The position numbers and the translations under genes were made by a program. Below, piece after piece: positions 35,484-48,232 of a DNA stretch of 64,000 nucleotides. The notes beneath the pieces were generated by a model. The model saw only the letters and a list, made by a program, of their open reading frames with translations. It was not told the origin of the DNA and did not search any database. How positions within the stretch are numbered: the first letter of the stretch is position 1; every line of letters starts with the position of its first letter. Source of the DNA: Azolla caroliniana (Eukaryota > Polypodiophyta); the NCBI GenBank assembly GCA_043228905.1, contig JBHGNT010000005.1:7626001-7690000 (forward strand), in the 5' to 3' direction.

Positions 35484-35948
35484 TGTTACGGGCATGACCA
35501 TATAATATCCCGTGGTGAGAATTGTCGTAGTATTCTATACACGTGGATAAGTGTGAGGGTTAAACAAAGAGTCTAAAGAAGGGGAGGATTACTTTTAATC
35601 CTCGGGATTGAGACAACCCATGAGGCCAAGTGTGAACATGGCTGGGGGCCTTGAGAATTACTATAAATAAGAGGCCTAGCTACCCTCATTGGGGCATGCA
35701 TTGACTACGTCGAGACTCTGTCCGTGAGTGGAACGACTCTTGTAGCAAGCGCGCTATCATCCAGGTACGACTCGACGCCAAGGCGGTGGTATGGGACGCC
35801 GATCGAGGCTCGAGTCCGTCTCGATCCCTTCGCTCGGGGGTGGTCGGGTGGATCGGCACCCTTCTTTCTCTCTTTTCTCTCTATTCTTTCTAGATCTATC
35901 ATTGATATATCCTTATTTTATGCTTACTTTAGTACCTAATCTCTAATA
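35484..35948 (+). mobile_element. 5' LTR of element F
   Basis: Contains a TATA box (ACTATAAATAAG, 35660) followed by about 280 bp of R/U5 with a pyrimidine-rich end. The small open frames inside both LTR copies are without motif. Confidence 0.93.
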
Positions 35949-35962
35949 TTTGGTATCAGAGC

Positions 35963-37538
35963 ATATGTACTAACGTTTCTTTTGGTTTTCTTTTTGTCTT
36001 CGCGTGGGATGGCGATTGATCGTTGTGCGGTCGCCTTCATGCAGACAAGGATTAGCGAAAGAACTTCGGTAAATTTTCCTTAATTTTTTTTATCTAATTT
36101 TTCTTCTCCCTTCTATACATGTGTATACTTAATATGTAGTTTTTTTTTCATATATTCAATGATGTTGAAGTGGTATTTAATTGGTTATCGTTTGACATAT
36201 AAATCATATGTGATGAGTGTCGTATGCGTACGAGGTTACTACCTCAATTGCGTATTATGTTCACGAACATATGTTACGTTCGCGTACGAGGTCAATACCT
36301 CGATTCATTCGAAATGATATGCGTTGGGTTTAGTATGCGTAAGAGGTCAATACCTCAATTGCGAATTACGCTTAACCTTATTTTCGGATGTTTCGTGTGC
36401 GTAGAGGTATATGCCTCGATTACGTATCCCGAATACATCATTGTTGGCTATATAAAAAAAACGATTCATTTAGTATACGCATATGTGGTCACTTATATAC
36501 GTCTCTGATCGTATATATGTGATATATTGACATATGTGTATATTTTAGATTACGTGATTCATATCAAATGTTTTCCTAATTGGGGAGAGGATTTTGGTGG
36601 CCGTCCTCACATTTTTGTGAGAATGGCGTTGTCACCATCCCTTTTATCAACAATTTTTATTGTTGAAATTCCCGTTGGTCACTTTGATCTTTCGTTACGT
36701 AACGAACCTCGTATAGCCAAAATGATGTTGAATACGTCGGGCTTGATCCACATCAAGTAGGGTCGCTCTAATGACACACGTATCCAACATCTCCCCTCGT
36801 TACATGGATACGATGCCACCATAAGCTCGTTCTTACGAGCGCCATTCGTAATCACGTGACCATGTGATGGGCCACATGAGCCTACGAAGACACAAGGGCT
36901 CATTCGGCTTGACCATTAGGTTACACTTTGGCATATGCCATTGTACTTACGAGGCTTGAGGGTAGGTAGCGTACAACTATAGTGGGTAATAAATGAGGGA
37001 GAAATAAGGCCACTTGACCTATATGTTTCTTTTAAACAAAAACATATAGGGGCAAATGCCTCGCATATCTCGAATACGCCTCAAACATTAAACATTCAAG
37101 ACGCGCAATCTACTTGGTTGGCTCAAGTGTTTAATGTATTTGTCCTCGAGGTCTCGAGTTCAAATATGACCAACACCATACAACATCGTTGATACATATG
37201 ACTATAATACATGTTTAGACTTTAGGTCTAAGTGCACTTCGGGGTCCTCGTAATAGGACTTAAAGAGCCGAAACCACATATGTGGGCACAGAAACATAGT
37301 TATTGTTAACATTTTTTTCGTGTATAAACTATTCATGACGCGAACATACATGGTTGAGCCTCGGGGAGCCGCCATGAAAAAAATCGATATAGAGATCAGG
37401 GAAAGACATTCATTTGTCACCCCCATGGTTTTTAAAACACCTCTGTGTTACCATAGTAACCTGATCTTGAACCTCATCTCATACGTCTAGAGGGGTATTG
37501 ACGTGAGATCATGATATCGATTAATATTTGCCCATGAT
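35963..37538 (+). other. Long leader of element F with hairpin repeats
   Basis: A 1.58-kb stretch between primer site and gag. At 36225-36425 four units about 55-60 bp apart each carry a short hairpin of the form GAGGT...ACCTC (36233, 36289, 36343, 36404; the last is GAGGTATATGCCTC). The rest shows no recognisable gene. Long leaders with structured repeats may serve dimerisation or packaging, which is inference. Confidence 0.7.
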
Positions 37539-39893
37539 ATGTTTACACCACGACAAGATGTTATGACTATTTGTCTGACCTTATCTTATTTCTTTGCCAG
37601 AAATAATCATTCAATGGCTCAGAATAACGACCCGATGCCCTCCGCTCAAGCGGAAAGAACTCAAGGAAATCCTCCTGGGACAATGTCCATTGAGGCGTAT
37701 ATTTTACAAGTACAACATTTCCTTAGTTCAACCGCGCAGCAGTTGACCGAATTTCGGCAATCTCAAAGTGCTCTCGAGGCACGAGTCATTAGTCTCCAAA
37801 ATGAGATTAATAGACCTGATGAGCGTCAGGGTGAACCATCATTTGTCGTAAAGCCATTTACGGGAGATAAAAAGGAAAGAACCGAAGAAGCAATATGCAC
37901 GTGGCTGGGCCGATGGGAGTCTCATTTTGAGCTCTATCCCACGCCAGATAGTACGAAGATTGCATATGTCGGCCGAGAACTAGGGGGTAAGGCCGCCGCT
38001 TGGTGGCGTGGGCTCCGAACTTTGGGGAGATTGCCCGAGACCTGGACAGACTTTGTCACAGTTTTCAAGGGTCAATTTCTACAACCTCCCTCTCGAACCG
38101 AGGCAGCACAAGCTTTAATGAACCTCTCTAGCAAGAAGTTTTCCTCGCTAGAAGACTATGTCCACCATGCTAGAACCCAAATCCAAAAATCGGGTCTAGA
38201 AGGGGACAATTGGTTAATAGCTTGTTTTGTCAATGGCATCCCCAATTCGGACTATCACTGGATAGTGCACGATAAGGATCCAAAATCCTTCGAAGAGGCC
38301 GTTGAGATAGTTCTTCGCTATCAACGCACTTCGAAGAAGGACCATAACAAACCCAACGAAGCGCCCGGGACTAAGCAGTCGCAATTCGTTGGGAAACGCA
38401 AGACACCCAACGAATTCATGGATCGCGATTATAAGCGACAACATCCTTTTTGCGTATTCTGCAAAAAGAAGGGTCATACAAAAGAGCAATGTCGTAAGCT
38501 CCAACGAAAAGAGCACGACGCCAAACCTAAAGCTACAGACCATAAAGGTCAGATTCCTAATGTCCTTCAGGTCTATACACATCATTTGAGTAATTGTCAA
38601 TGTTCTTTCCCTCATTATGTATTGGGTCCCAATGATTTACTACGTGCAAACGGGTATATCAATGGATCTCCCGTACAATTTTTATTTGATTCGGGAAGCT
38701 CACACAATTTTGTGAATGATCGTTTGGTACAGATATGGGGAATCCAACCCACCGTAAGTGATCACACCTACACGGTGCACTTGGCCGATGGAAGAGTACA
38801 ACACATCAACGGGGCGATTCATTCTTTAGGAATTTCTATTGATACCTATATAGAGGAAGTAGACTTCCATGTAATGAATCTTAGTACCACCGATGTAATA
38901 CTGGGTTATCCCTGGTTTTATAATAAAAGCTCTTCTTTATTTATTGATTGGGTTCGCCATTCCATTTCTTTTGTACTCAACGATTGTACGCATTTTATTC
39001 AATGTGTAACAAAACAATCCCTCTCGATTGTTACCTCGTGTCCATCAATATCCGAGTTGTCTTGTTCTACGTTATTTTATTGTGTACTTGATCCGGACAT
39101 TCACGTTTACAATATCGATAATGTCTCGGGTCAATTAACATATTTTGAACAAAAACAACTTGATGAAATCGTAAACGATTTTCGTGATGTTTTTCCGAGT
39201 GAACTACCCGATGGTTTACCTCCTAAACGTAATATAGACCATCGTATAGATATTGTACCTGGCGTTGCACCCATTAGTATACCTCTGTATCGCCTAAGTC
39301 GATCTGAAGAGGATGAGGTAGCTAAGCAACTTAAGGACTATTTACGAATGGGTTATATACGTTATAGTAAATCTCCATGGGGTGCACCAGTTCTCTTGGT
39401 TAAAAAGAAAGAGGGCACATGGCGTATGTGTATTAATTACCGACGCTTGAATAAAGTGACGATCAAGAATTCGTACCCATTGCCCCGGGCTGACGATCTA
39501 ATTGACCGTCTCCAGGGAGCTCGGTATTTTACGAAACTTGATCTCCGTACTGGCTACCATCAAATACGAATAAGTGAGGACGATGTTCCTAAAACAGCAT
39601 TTCGTACGCGCTACGACCATTATGAGTTTTTGGTTATGCCTTTTGGTTTGACCAATGCTCCGGCTACATTTCAACAAGAAATGAATGACATTTTCCGAGA
39701 ACAACTTGGAAAATTTGTCGTTATCTTCTTAGATGATATTTTAGTTTATAGCCGTACATTACAAGAACATGCTAGACATGTCCGCTTTGTTTTACAAATA
39801 TTGCGTGACAAACAATTTTACGCGAAGATCTCAAAATGTGAGTTTTTCAAGAACTACTTATCTTGGACATCTCATAATCGAACGAGGAGTTGA
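37539..39893 (+). pseudogene. Gag, protease and RT of element F
   Basis: The frame opens at ATG 37539; a later Met at 37614 ([10 protein letters not shown]) may be the true start. Gag ([31 protein letters not shown]) is followed by the knuckle [14 protein letters not shown], the protease site [12 protein letters not shown], and RT with [47 protein letters not shown] and the catalytic FLDDILVYS. The frame shifts by one base near 39855-39865, after KCEFFK; the proper continuation ([15 protein letters not shown]) is in the next frame. Apart from this the domains look intact. Confidence 0.92.
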
Positions 39894-41178
39894 AATTGAT
39901 CCTTCTCGCATCGAGAAAATCAAGCTTTGGCCCACTCTTCGGAATATTCGAGAAGTTCGCTCATTCCTTGGTTTTGTCGGATTTTTGCGAAAATCTCTTC
40001 GTAATTACTCACAATTGACGACGCCGTTTACTGATCTTCTAAAAGGTCAAACGCGTAAGTCTACAAAACCTATTGAGTGGAATGCTACACTAGACCTAGC
40101 CTTTAAGGAACTCAAGGACTTGGTATGCAAGGCTCCTTCACTTCTTTTACCCGATCCTTCAAAACCTTTTGAGGTTGAAACCGACGCAAGCGATTATGCT
40201 ATAGGTGCTGTCTTGTATCAAGATGGTAAAGCAATAGCATTCGAGAGTAAGAAACTTGATTCTGCTCAATGTCGGTATACCGTTCAAGAAAAGGAATTAT
40301 TTGCGGTTATACATGCGCTCAAAACATGGCGCCATTATCTTTATGGAAATCGCTTTGTGGTAACTACGGACCACGAGTCCTTGAAATATTTTTGTGACCA
40401 ACAAGACCTGAAAGGTCGTAAGGCACGATGGGCTGATCTCATCCAAGACTTTGATTTTTCCATACGATATCGTAAAGGTTCCATGAATACTGTCGCTGAT
40501 GCACTAAGTCGCATCCGTGAAGTTAACATGCTTAGCTTCACTGAAATAACATCAGATCTTTATGATCACCTTCGAGGAAAGTATCCTGATGCCAGTTATT
40601 TTGCAAAATACTGGGCAAGAGTCGAGTCTGGAACAGACACCACCACACCCTCGAAGGAATACTTCCACATTGCTAACGGTCTGCTCTACCGTAATGGGAA
40701 GGTTTGTGTTCCAGATTTACCTGAGGTCAAAAAGAGAATTCTTTTTGAATGCCATGATGCACCCTCAGCAGGGCACCCTGGAATACATCGTACACTCGTT
40801 CTCATCTCCACTCAATTTTATTGGCCTAAGATGCGTCCTGACATACATAGCTATGTGACTAAATGTCACCAATGTCAGGTTAACAAAGCCGAGCGACTTA
40901 AAGCCGCAGGACTTTTACATCCCTTGGACATTCCCAATAATAAGTGGGAAAGTATATCCATGGATTTTATTGTTAGCCTTCCTCGCACCCAAAAAGGTCA
41001 TGATGCCATATGGGTTGTGGTTGACAGACTAACTAAAATGGCCAGATTTATTGCTACTAAAACCACGGTAACAGCTCCTGACTTGGCTTACCAATTCGTT
41101 GATGAGTTATTTCGTTTTTACGGGTTACCGATGGATATCGTGAGTGACCGAGATCCGAAGTTTACTAGTGACTTCTAG
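39860..41178 (+). pseudogene. RNase H and integrase N-terminal part of element F
   Basis: Continues RT with RSFLGFVGFLRKSLRNYSQL, RNase H (ETDASDYAIGAVLYQ, QEKELFAVIHALKTW, TTDHESLKYF), the H2C2 module (HDAPSAGHPGIHRT, CHQCQ) and integrase Asp residues ([21 protein letters not shown]). It ends at TAG 41176-41178 where element B has Trp (TGG), a single G-to-A change. Confidence 0.92.
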
Positions 41179-42042
41179 ACGCAAGTCTTTAAGAAGTTAG
41201 AAACTACGTTGAGCATGAGCTCCACGGATCATCCTCAATCCGATGGACAGACAGAACGAGTAAATCAAATTATTGAGGACATGCTTCGAGCATAAGTTGG
41301 TGCAAAACCAACAAAATGGGAACGTTACCTCCCAATTTTGGAGTTTGCTTATAACAGCTCCAAGCATACGTCGACGGGATATAGTCCTTTTATGTTGATG
41401 TATGGATTTCAGCCACGAGCCCCGATTGATGTTAATATACATCATGATGAGTTGCGAAGTACGCAAAACTTTCTTCGGGATATGCAAGATATGTTGCATA
41501 TTGCACGGGATAATATAAAAACAGCTCAAGATAGAGCGCGTTTTTATGCCGATCATCACAGGCAACCTCGTGTATTCAGCCCTGGACAGAAGGTATTTTT
41601 ACGTGTACCTCACAATTCTAAGACATTGTCTACGGGTAAGTGCGCTAAGTTAGCCCCACGGTTTTGTGGACCTTTTACAGTCCTCAAACGCATTGGATCA
41701 TCAGCCTATCGTCTCGCTCTTCCCGATGGTGTTGGAATCCATCCAGTCTTTCATGTAAGTCGTCTAAAAGAACTTCTAGGTTCTGGCGACAATACAGTTA
41801 CAACTGAAACTCTGGTTACTTCTGAAGATTTATCTTCTAAACCACATGTACCAGAACGAATTCTCGATGTTAAAACAAAAAAATTACGTGCTAAGGAAAT
41901 CCGAGAATTTAAAATAAAATGGATGGATAAATCAATCAAAGATGCCACATGGGAACGCGAAACGACTCTAAGAACTAACTTCCCTAACTTTCCATTGCAA
42001 GAGTGCAATGTTTTAAAGAGGGGGAGTATGTTACGGGCATGA
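41179..42042 (+). pseudogene. Integrase C-terminal part and chromodomain of element F
   Basis: After the TAG the frame continues with TQVFKKLETTLSMS and SDGQTERVNQ (third catalytic Glu), then a TAA at about 41293, then EFAYNSSKHTSTGYSPFMLM, the GPF-type module (CAKLAPRFCGPFTVLKRIGS) and a chromodomain-like end (PERILDVKTKKLRAKEI, IKWMDKSIKDATWERE). The two stops are single codons in an otherwise open frame, so inactivation is recent. Confidence 0.9.
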
Positions 42043-42493
42043 CCATATAATATCCCGTGGTGAGAATTGTCGTAGTATTCTATACACGTGGATAAGTGTG
42101 AGGGTTAAACAAAGAGTCTAAAGAAGGGGAGGATTACTTTTAATCCTCGGGATTGAGACAACCCATGAGGCCAAGTGTGAACATGGCTGGGGGCCTTGAG
42201 AATTACTATAAATAAGAGGCCTAGCTACCCTCATTGGGGCATGCATTGACTACGTCGAGACTCTGTCCGTGAGTGGAACGACTCTTGTAGCAAGCGCGCT
42301 ATCATCCAGGTACGACTCGACGCCAAGGCGGTGGTATGGGACGCCGATCGAGGCTCGAGTCCGTCTCGATCCCTTCGCTCGGGGGTGGTCGGGTGGATCG
42401 GCACCCTTCTTTCTCTCTTTTCTCTCTATTCTTTCTAGATCTATCATTGATATATCCTTATTTTATGCTTACTTTAGTACCTAATCTCTAATA
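42029..42493 (+). mobile_element. 3' LTR of element F
   Basis: No difference from the 5' LTR was found over 465 bases. Starts three bases after the polypurine tract; the end TAATA is followed by the second CGTTA. Confidence 0.95.
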
Positions 42494-45273
42494 CGTTACA
42501 TGTTACGCTCAGAGAGGGTAACCTGTTTTTGGTGGATATTCCTGTGTCATCACTATGGCACAGAAGATTAGGACACCTCAGCAAGGCCGGCATTACGCAT
42601 CTATCTAGAGCTGGATACATCCCTAAACTCTCCTTCTCCGACCATCAATTCTGCGAGCATTGCCAGTATGGCAAACAAGCAGCCGCATCACACCCGACAT
42701 CAGCACCAAGAGAAACGAGACCTCTCGATTTGGTCCACTCGGACGTCTGTGGCCCAATGCCGCATCAGTCTCTCGGCGGTGCCTCTTACTTCGTCAGTTT
42801 TATTGACGATTCGACTCGAAAGGTGTGGGCTTATCCAATTCGCACCAAAGATCGTGTCTTCTCGATCTTCTCCGATTGGCTCGCTATGGTAGAAAATCAA
42901 ACCGACCGAAAACTGAAATGCTTTCGGACCGACAATGGGGGAGAGTTCAAATCAGAAGAATTCGTCAAATTCTGCCGACAACGCGGCATCCGACGTGAAT
43001 TTACGGCACCACACAGTCCGGAGCAAAACGGGATTGCCGAACGCATGAATCAGACAATCCAAGAACGGATAGTTTCCATGCTCCAACACTCCGGACTGTC
43101 GGATGGCTTCTGGGCAGAGGCTCTACTCACGGCAGTACACATAGTCAATATGTCGCCAAGCAGACCTCTAGGACTTCAAATTCCTCAGGAACTATGGATC
43201 GGCAGTAAGCCGAATTACGACAAGCTGAGGATCTTCGGATGCGAGGCGTACGCCCTTATTCCGAAAGATGATCGCCGAAAACTTGCACCTCGGTCCAGGA
43301 AATGCATTTTCCTTGGATATGGATCCGACGGCGAAATGGGATACCGACTCTGGGATCCCGAACGCAGACAAATCGTTCGAAGTTCGGACATTGTGTTCAA
43401 CGAGTCGGCTATGATTCCATCAGTCGAAACACCGATCGAAGTCCGAAGGGTAACATTTTCCGATGTGCCGACCCTTCAAGAAGGCCCCGCTCTTAACACA
43501 CGGTCAGCTTCACGGGTAGCTGAACCTTACACTACCGACTCGGACAACTCTGACTCAGTACAGCCGAATGATTCGCTTTCGGACCATCCGACCTCGATAC
43601 CCGATGCGACCAGTCCAATCATACCTCGACGATCCGAGAGACTGTCGCAACCTCCGGAGAGGTATTCTCCTGGAATTTTCTTCACCGACGCCGGCGAACC
43701 GACGTCTTACGAAGAAGCATCGACATCTGTCGATTCCGCCACCTGGCATCTGGCGATGGAGTCGGAAATGCACTCCATTCGGGCAAACAAGACTTGGGAT
43801 CTGGTCGAATTACCTAGGAACCGACGTGCTCTTCCTTGCAAGTGGGTTTATCGACTAAAAGAGACGTCTGATTCGACCACCCCAAAGTACAAGGCCAGAT
43901 TAGTTGCGAAGGGCTTCCGACAAGAATATGGCGTCGACTTCGACGAGATTTTTTCACCAGTGGTGAAACTGACAACCCTTCGTTTTCTACTCGGCATAGT
44001 GGCAGCCGACAACTTGGAGCTGATTCAGCTAGATGTCAAAACAACATTCCTCCATGGTGATCTTGAAGAGGAAATTTATATGGAGCAGCCAAAAGGCTTC
44101 GTGGCAACTGGCCAAGAACATCTAGTCTGCCGACTCAGGAAGAGTCTATACGGCCTCAAACAGGCACCGCGACAATGGTACAAGAAGTTCGACGACTTCA
44201 TCCAATCGATCGGCTTCTCAAAAAGCGATGAGGACCATTGTCTTTTTACCAACACAGCTCAAGATGGATCACCCATCTTCCTCATCATTTACGTGGACGA
44301 CATGCTAATTTCTGGACGCCACGCGAGCGAACTTGCCGATCTCATTCGGCAACTGCGGTTGAAGTTTGCCATGAAGGACCTCGGTCCGGCACGACACATC
44401 CTTGGCATGAAGATTAGTCGGCATCGCGATAAACGACATCTTTTTTTGTCTCAGACCGACTATATTGGACGTGTCTTGGAACGCTTCAACATGCAATCAG
44501 CCAAATCTGCTTCAACCCCGCTCCCCATGAATCTTCGGCTCTCTCAGCGAGACTGCCCGACATCCGGTCCGGAGGGGGATGATATGAAGTCGGTACCGTA
44601 TGCACCGGTAGTCGGCTCCCTTATGTACCTGATGGTCGCGACACGGCCTGATATTTCTCATGCCGTAGGAGTCGTCAGCAGATTTATGCACAATCCTGGC
44701 CGATCGCATTGGAACGCAGTCAAGCATGTGTTCAAATATCTGGCTGGCACAAAAGACCACGACATTCTTTTCGGTCCGAACTCAACTATAGGCGTAGTCG
44801 GTTACACCGACTCGGACTTCGCCGGCTGTATAGACAGTCAGAAATCAACAACTGGATACTGCTTCAAATTCGGCAATGGAGCAATTTCGTGGAAATCGAA
44901 ACTTCAGGAGTGCACAGCGACCTCAACGACCGAAGCAGAATATGTAGCTGCGTCCGACGCGGCAAAAGAGGCTTTGTGGCTCGGTCGGCTGGCGCACACG
45001 TTTCGACAAGTCGACCATGACTCGGCCCCAGTTGTCTATAGCGACAGTCAAGGTGCTGTTGCCTTGTCGAGAAATCCGGTTCACCACAACGCCTCCAAAC
45101 ATATCGACGTTCGATATCACTTCGTTCGGGACTGCGTCATTTCAGGGAAAATCGGTCTAGAGAAAATATCCACAACCGACAATGTCGCAGATGGAATGAC
45201 CAAGTGTCTTTCGGCAGACCGCTTTCGGTCCCTTCGGCATCAGATGGGCGTAACGACAAACCAGTCCAGTTAG
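42494..45273 (+). CDS. Copia 1 integrase, RT and RNase H (second half of the interrupted polyprotein)
   Basis: Begins after the F insertion in the frame of the gag-protease half. Pre-integrase zinc region (LWHRRLGHLSKAGITHL, CEHCQYGK), integrase catalytic residues (DLVHSDVCGPMP, FRTDNGGEFKSEEF, HSPEQNGIAERMNQ), RT (KYKARLVAKGFRQEYGVDF, QLDVKTTFLHGDL, and LIIYVDDMLISG with the catalytic YVDD) and RNase H (YTDSDFAGCIDSQKSTTGY, ATSTTEAEYVA, SDSQGAVAL) follow in Copia order. No stop or shift over 2.7 kb. Function: DNA synthesis and integration of the element. Confidence 0.95.
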
Positions 45274-45466
45274 AGCCGGACACATAGCAGGATGGTTTCG
45301 GACAACCGACATCAGTTCCTTAATGATCGGCTTCAACTCTTCCGACCCGACCAGTTCGGTCTTTTGCCTTCGGACCCTGCCGACTCGAACAAAACTGATA
45401 TGTCCGAGAACCTAGGTTTATGCCTGTAATCTTAGATAACCCATGTATACGCCCATTACGGGGGAG

Positions 45467-45772
45467 TGTCGAATACAAGTGTATAATGGACGTATTCACA
45501 CTATCCCTTTGTATAGATCAAGTTTGGGCCATTTGTGTAATTAGCATAAATGGTAGATGCCCTAAGTCTGTCACTATATATAGTGACCTTGTAACCTTTT
45601 TGTAAGGTTGGGTGTTGTATTCTTTTTCTATTGAATAAAGAGTCTTTTGTGCCTCTCTCTCTCTCTCTCTCTCTCTCCATCTCTGTGCACGACCTCAGAA
45701 ACGATCATACGCAGGTACAGAACAGAATCGAATGCTTCTTAATCTTCCGCATAGACGACCTTGTCTACAACA
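45467..45772 (+). mobile_element. 3' LTR of Copia 1
   Basis: Same 306 bases as the 5' LTR, including the TATA palindrome at 45570-45587. Followed by the second AGTCT. Confidence 0.95.
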
Positions 45773-45775
45773 AGT

Positions 45776-47041
45776 CTATCCTTCGCAGCGGGCACTGAAA
45801 GTGACTCCAAGATAGACATATGATCCAACCACCTCAACTGGGCTATGGGAGATAGTTAGGTGACACTTAGCTCTAACTTGGGCCGACGTGTGGAAGATAA
45901 GGACTTTAGTTTTCCCTAGATTCACTACCAATCCTCGTTGTGTGCAAAAGTCATCTAAGGCATTAAGGTGCCTTTGTAGGTCGTGTTCGGATTCAGAGAG
46001 CAAAACTATGTCGTCTGCATAGAGCAAGATACGCACCTGCGTATCCCCCAGGACTACTCCATTGCCTCCCTTACGAGCAATAAAATCTGTGATCTCATCA
46101 ATGTAGATCCCAAAAAGAGTCGGAGATAAGGGGCAACCTTGTTTTACACCAATAGTGCTAGTGAAACTATCGGATATGCCGCCTAGGCATCGAACACACC
46201 CGGACACTTGTTCATATAGTGCGTAGATGGCCCAAACCATGTCATCTAGTATCCTCAAGCTCTTAAGCCTATCAAACAACCGCTCTCTAGGGACCGTGTC
46301 AAAGGCTTTGCGGAAGTCCACAAAACAACAATATAGTTTCTTCTTGCGAGCCTTAGTCTGGTCAATTAAGCATCTAAGTGTGAAGATATGGTCAATAGTG
46401 GAGAAGGCTCGTCTAAAGCCAGCCTGTTCAGGTGCACAAAGATTTAAGGCCTCCATATACTCGCTAAGCTCTGCCTCCATTACTGCACCATATAATTTAG
46501 CAAGGGTATGACCTATCATAATGGTCCTATAAGTATTTGGGTCCATGGGGTCCCCCCCCTTATGTATGGGGGCCACTGTGTTCATGGTCCATTGTGATGG
46601 AAAACCCTCTGCAAGGGCACGATTGAAGATTAGAGTTAGCAAGGGAGCTAGGCACTCTCTCGCGTATATGATGTGTTCTGCTCGCAATCCTGTGTGGTCC
46701 ATGGACTTCCTATGTTGTAATTTCTTTATGACCTTCGTGACCCTAGAGGTCGTGAAGAGTGTCCCCACAGTAGGTTGGGGTGTAGAAGGCATTGGAATGG
46801 GTGGTTGGTTTGGGATGTGGTAAAGTCTCTCTGTATAAGTGTGCCAAGTTTCGGGATCTTCGATGGGTGTTTGTGGTCTTGGTTCCCGTAATCTCTTCCA
46901 TGCAGTGGCACAATCGCTACTCATGAGCATGCGGTAGAGTTCCCAATATTGGGATGCCTCCCATGCTCGTCTCTTATGACGTGTCATCTTGCGCATTTCT
47001 TTACGAGCTTGTACTGAGGTAATACTACCACTGAGTTGCAA
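45776..47041 (-). pseudogene. Reverse transcriptase of the split LINE
   Basis: A 421-codon frame with the non-LTR RT blocks: IKKLQHRKSMDHTGLRAEHI, WTMNTVAPIHKGGDPMDPNT, EQAGFRRAFSTIDHIFTL, CCFVDFRKAFDTVPRERL, VKQGCPLSPTLFGIYIDE, the catalytic LLYADDIVLLS and LGKTKVLIF. Active-site residues are intact. The frame reaches the Copia insertion point at 45777, and its continuation is at 33235 and below. A one-base shift and a stop between this frame and the endonuclease frame (near 47045) show earlier decay. Role in the intact element: target-primed reverse transcription. Confidence 0.92.
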
Positions 47042-47053
47042 TATTGTAAGTTG

Positions 47054-48196
47054 TCAATGTAAGCACCTACAATCCTCATCATACCATCTATTTTGTGGCA
47101 TAGATCCTACTTTACCTTGATTGGAGTGTTTCGTGTATGGGAAACTGCTAACCACTGCAGAATGAAGGATGTGTGTGAGTTTCGTACTAAGGCTCTCTAA
47201 AGGTAGGGAGGGATCAAGGGAGGAGAGATGGGCTTGAACATGTCGAGCATATATGTCAGAGAGCTCATGTGTGAAATGTATTGTGATGTCATGGCGTGGT
47301 TGACTAGAGTTGGTGACGTTAGAGATATCGCATTTTATCTCGAAGTATAAGAAACTATGGTCCGCGCCAATAGGACATGGGGCCACTCGGAAGGAGTTAA
47401 TCATGTGGGTAGCTTCAGGGCGTCCTATTAGATAATCGACTGTGCTTTCCCCTCCTCCATGTGGGAAACATGTGAGCTCTTCCGAACCTGGCCACTTGGC
47501 TAAACCATTATATATGACCATCTAGTGCTGACTACCGAGTTCGAGCAAATGATGGCCAAATCTCGTGGCGTCTGCACCTTGATCCTTTGATCCACGTGTG
47601 GTGTCTATGTCTGAAGGATCAACATTTACCATTTCTAGGTTTCTATTCATTTGAAATATTGTGCATTGTCGGGATTGGGTTCTCGCATTAAAGTCTCCTA
47701 CAAGGAATACTTCGCCTTGGGAAGAATATCGGATTATGTCATCCGATAGAGGTTCATATGGGGAAGGCCCATGTGGCACTCCGTCATCAACTAATCTCGC
47801 CTCGCCAGCCAGATTATAACGAGAGCCTTTCGGGGGGAAGTAACAAATGGCGAAAATTATTGCCTTGTCCTTGCTTGTGGAGACTTTCACCCACATAAAA
47901 TGAGCTTCTGGGTCTGTGCTCAGTATTTCTATCCTATTATGTAGCTCCCTCCGAAACAATATTGCGACACCTCCAGATCCCCTGGTAGTGCATCGACGTG
48001 AGGTTTGTCTAAAAGCCGACTCCCAACGAAATCCTTCGACTCGTGGGAGTCCCCTATTTGGGCTTTGGTGTGTTTCTACTAGGCAAACTATATCTGATTC
48101 CTTTAATATCCCCTCTAGGCGGCCGGGGTGTGTCCAGAGTGCGCCGTTACAATTCCATAAGGTCATCCTAAGTGTGTTTTTTGTCACATGGGCCAC
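47054..48196 (-). pseudogene. Endonuclease domain of the split LINE
   Basis: ORF2 starts near ATG 48196. The apurinic-type endonuclease motifs are present: LWNCNGALW, CLVETHQS (Glu), GGVAILFRREL, FLVGDFNARTQS (Asp and Asn), and after a frameshift at 47522 TVDYLIGRP and PIGADHSFLYFEI (terminal Asp-His). The enzyme would nick target DNA. The break at 47522 (QH then stop) disables it. Confidence 0.9.
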
Positions 48197-48232
48197 ACGC
48201 CGTCAATTAGTAGTGCAATCATTTATGATCAC

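Larger units (their letters stand above)
35484..42493 (+). mobile_element. Chromovirus element F, nested in Copia 1
   Basis: LTRs at 35484-35948 and 42029-42493 (465 bp each, identical as read), target duplication CGTTA (35479-35483 and 42494-42498), initiator-Met primer site at 35951-35962 and polypurine tract AAAGAGGGGGAG ending near 42026. LTR ends are TG...TA (TGTTA / TAATA) in both copies instead of TG...CA. Order gag, protease, RT, RNase H, integrase, chromodomain is that of Ty3/gypsy chromoviruses. Pol carries a frameshift and two stops, so this copy was probably mobilised by enzymes from another copy. Element B is an older relative. Confidence 0.95.
33236..45772 (+). mobile_element. 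Copia element 1, complete, with a nested chromovirus
   Basis: LTRs at 33236-33541 and 45467-45772 (306 bp each, identical as read), flanked by the target duplication AGTCT (33231-33235 and 45773-45777). The initiator-Met primer site TGGTATCAGAGC is at 33544-33555 and the polypurine tract GGGGGAG ends at 45466. The coding frame runs from ATG 34227 to the stop at 45273 and is broken only by element F, whose insertion after CGTTA left both halves in frame with each other. The integrase-before-RT order is diagnostic for Copia. Before F landed, this was apparently an intact, potentially autonomous element. Identical LTRs mean a recent insertion. Confidence 0.95.

Noticed and set aside
35705-35939. 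Open frames on both strands of the F LTR, repeated at 42250-42484
   Set aside because: Present twice only because the LTR is duplicated; no motif.
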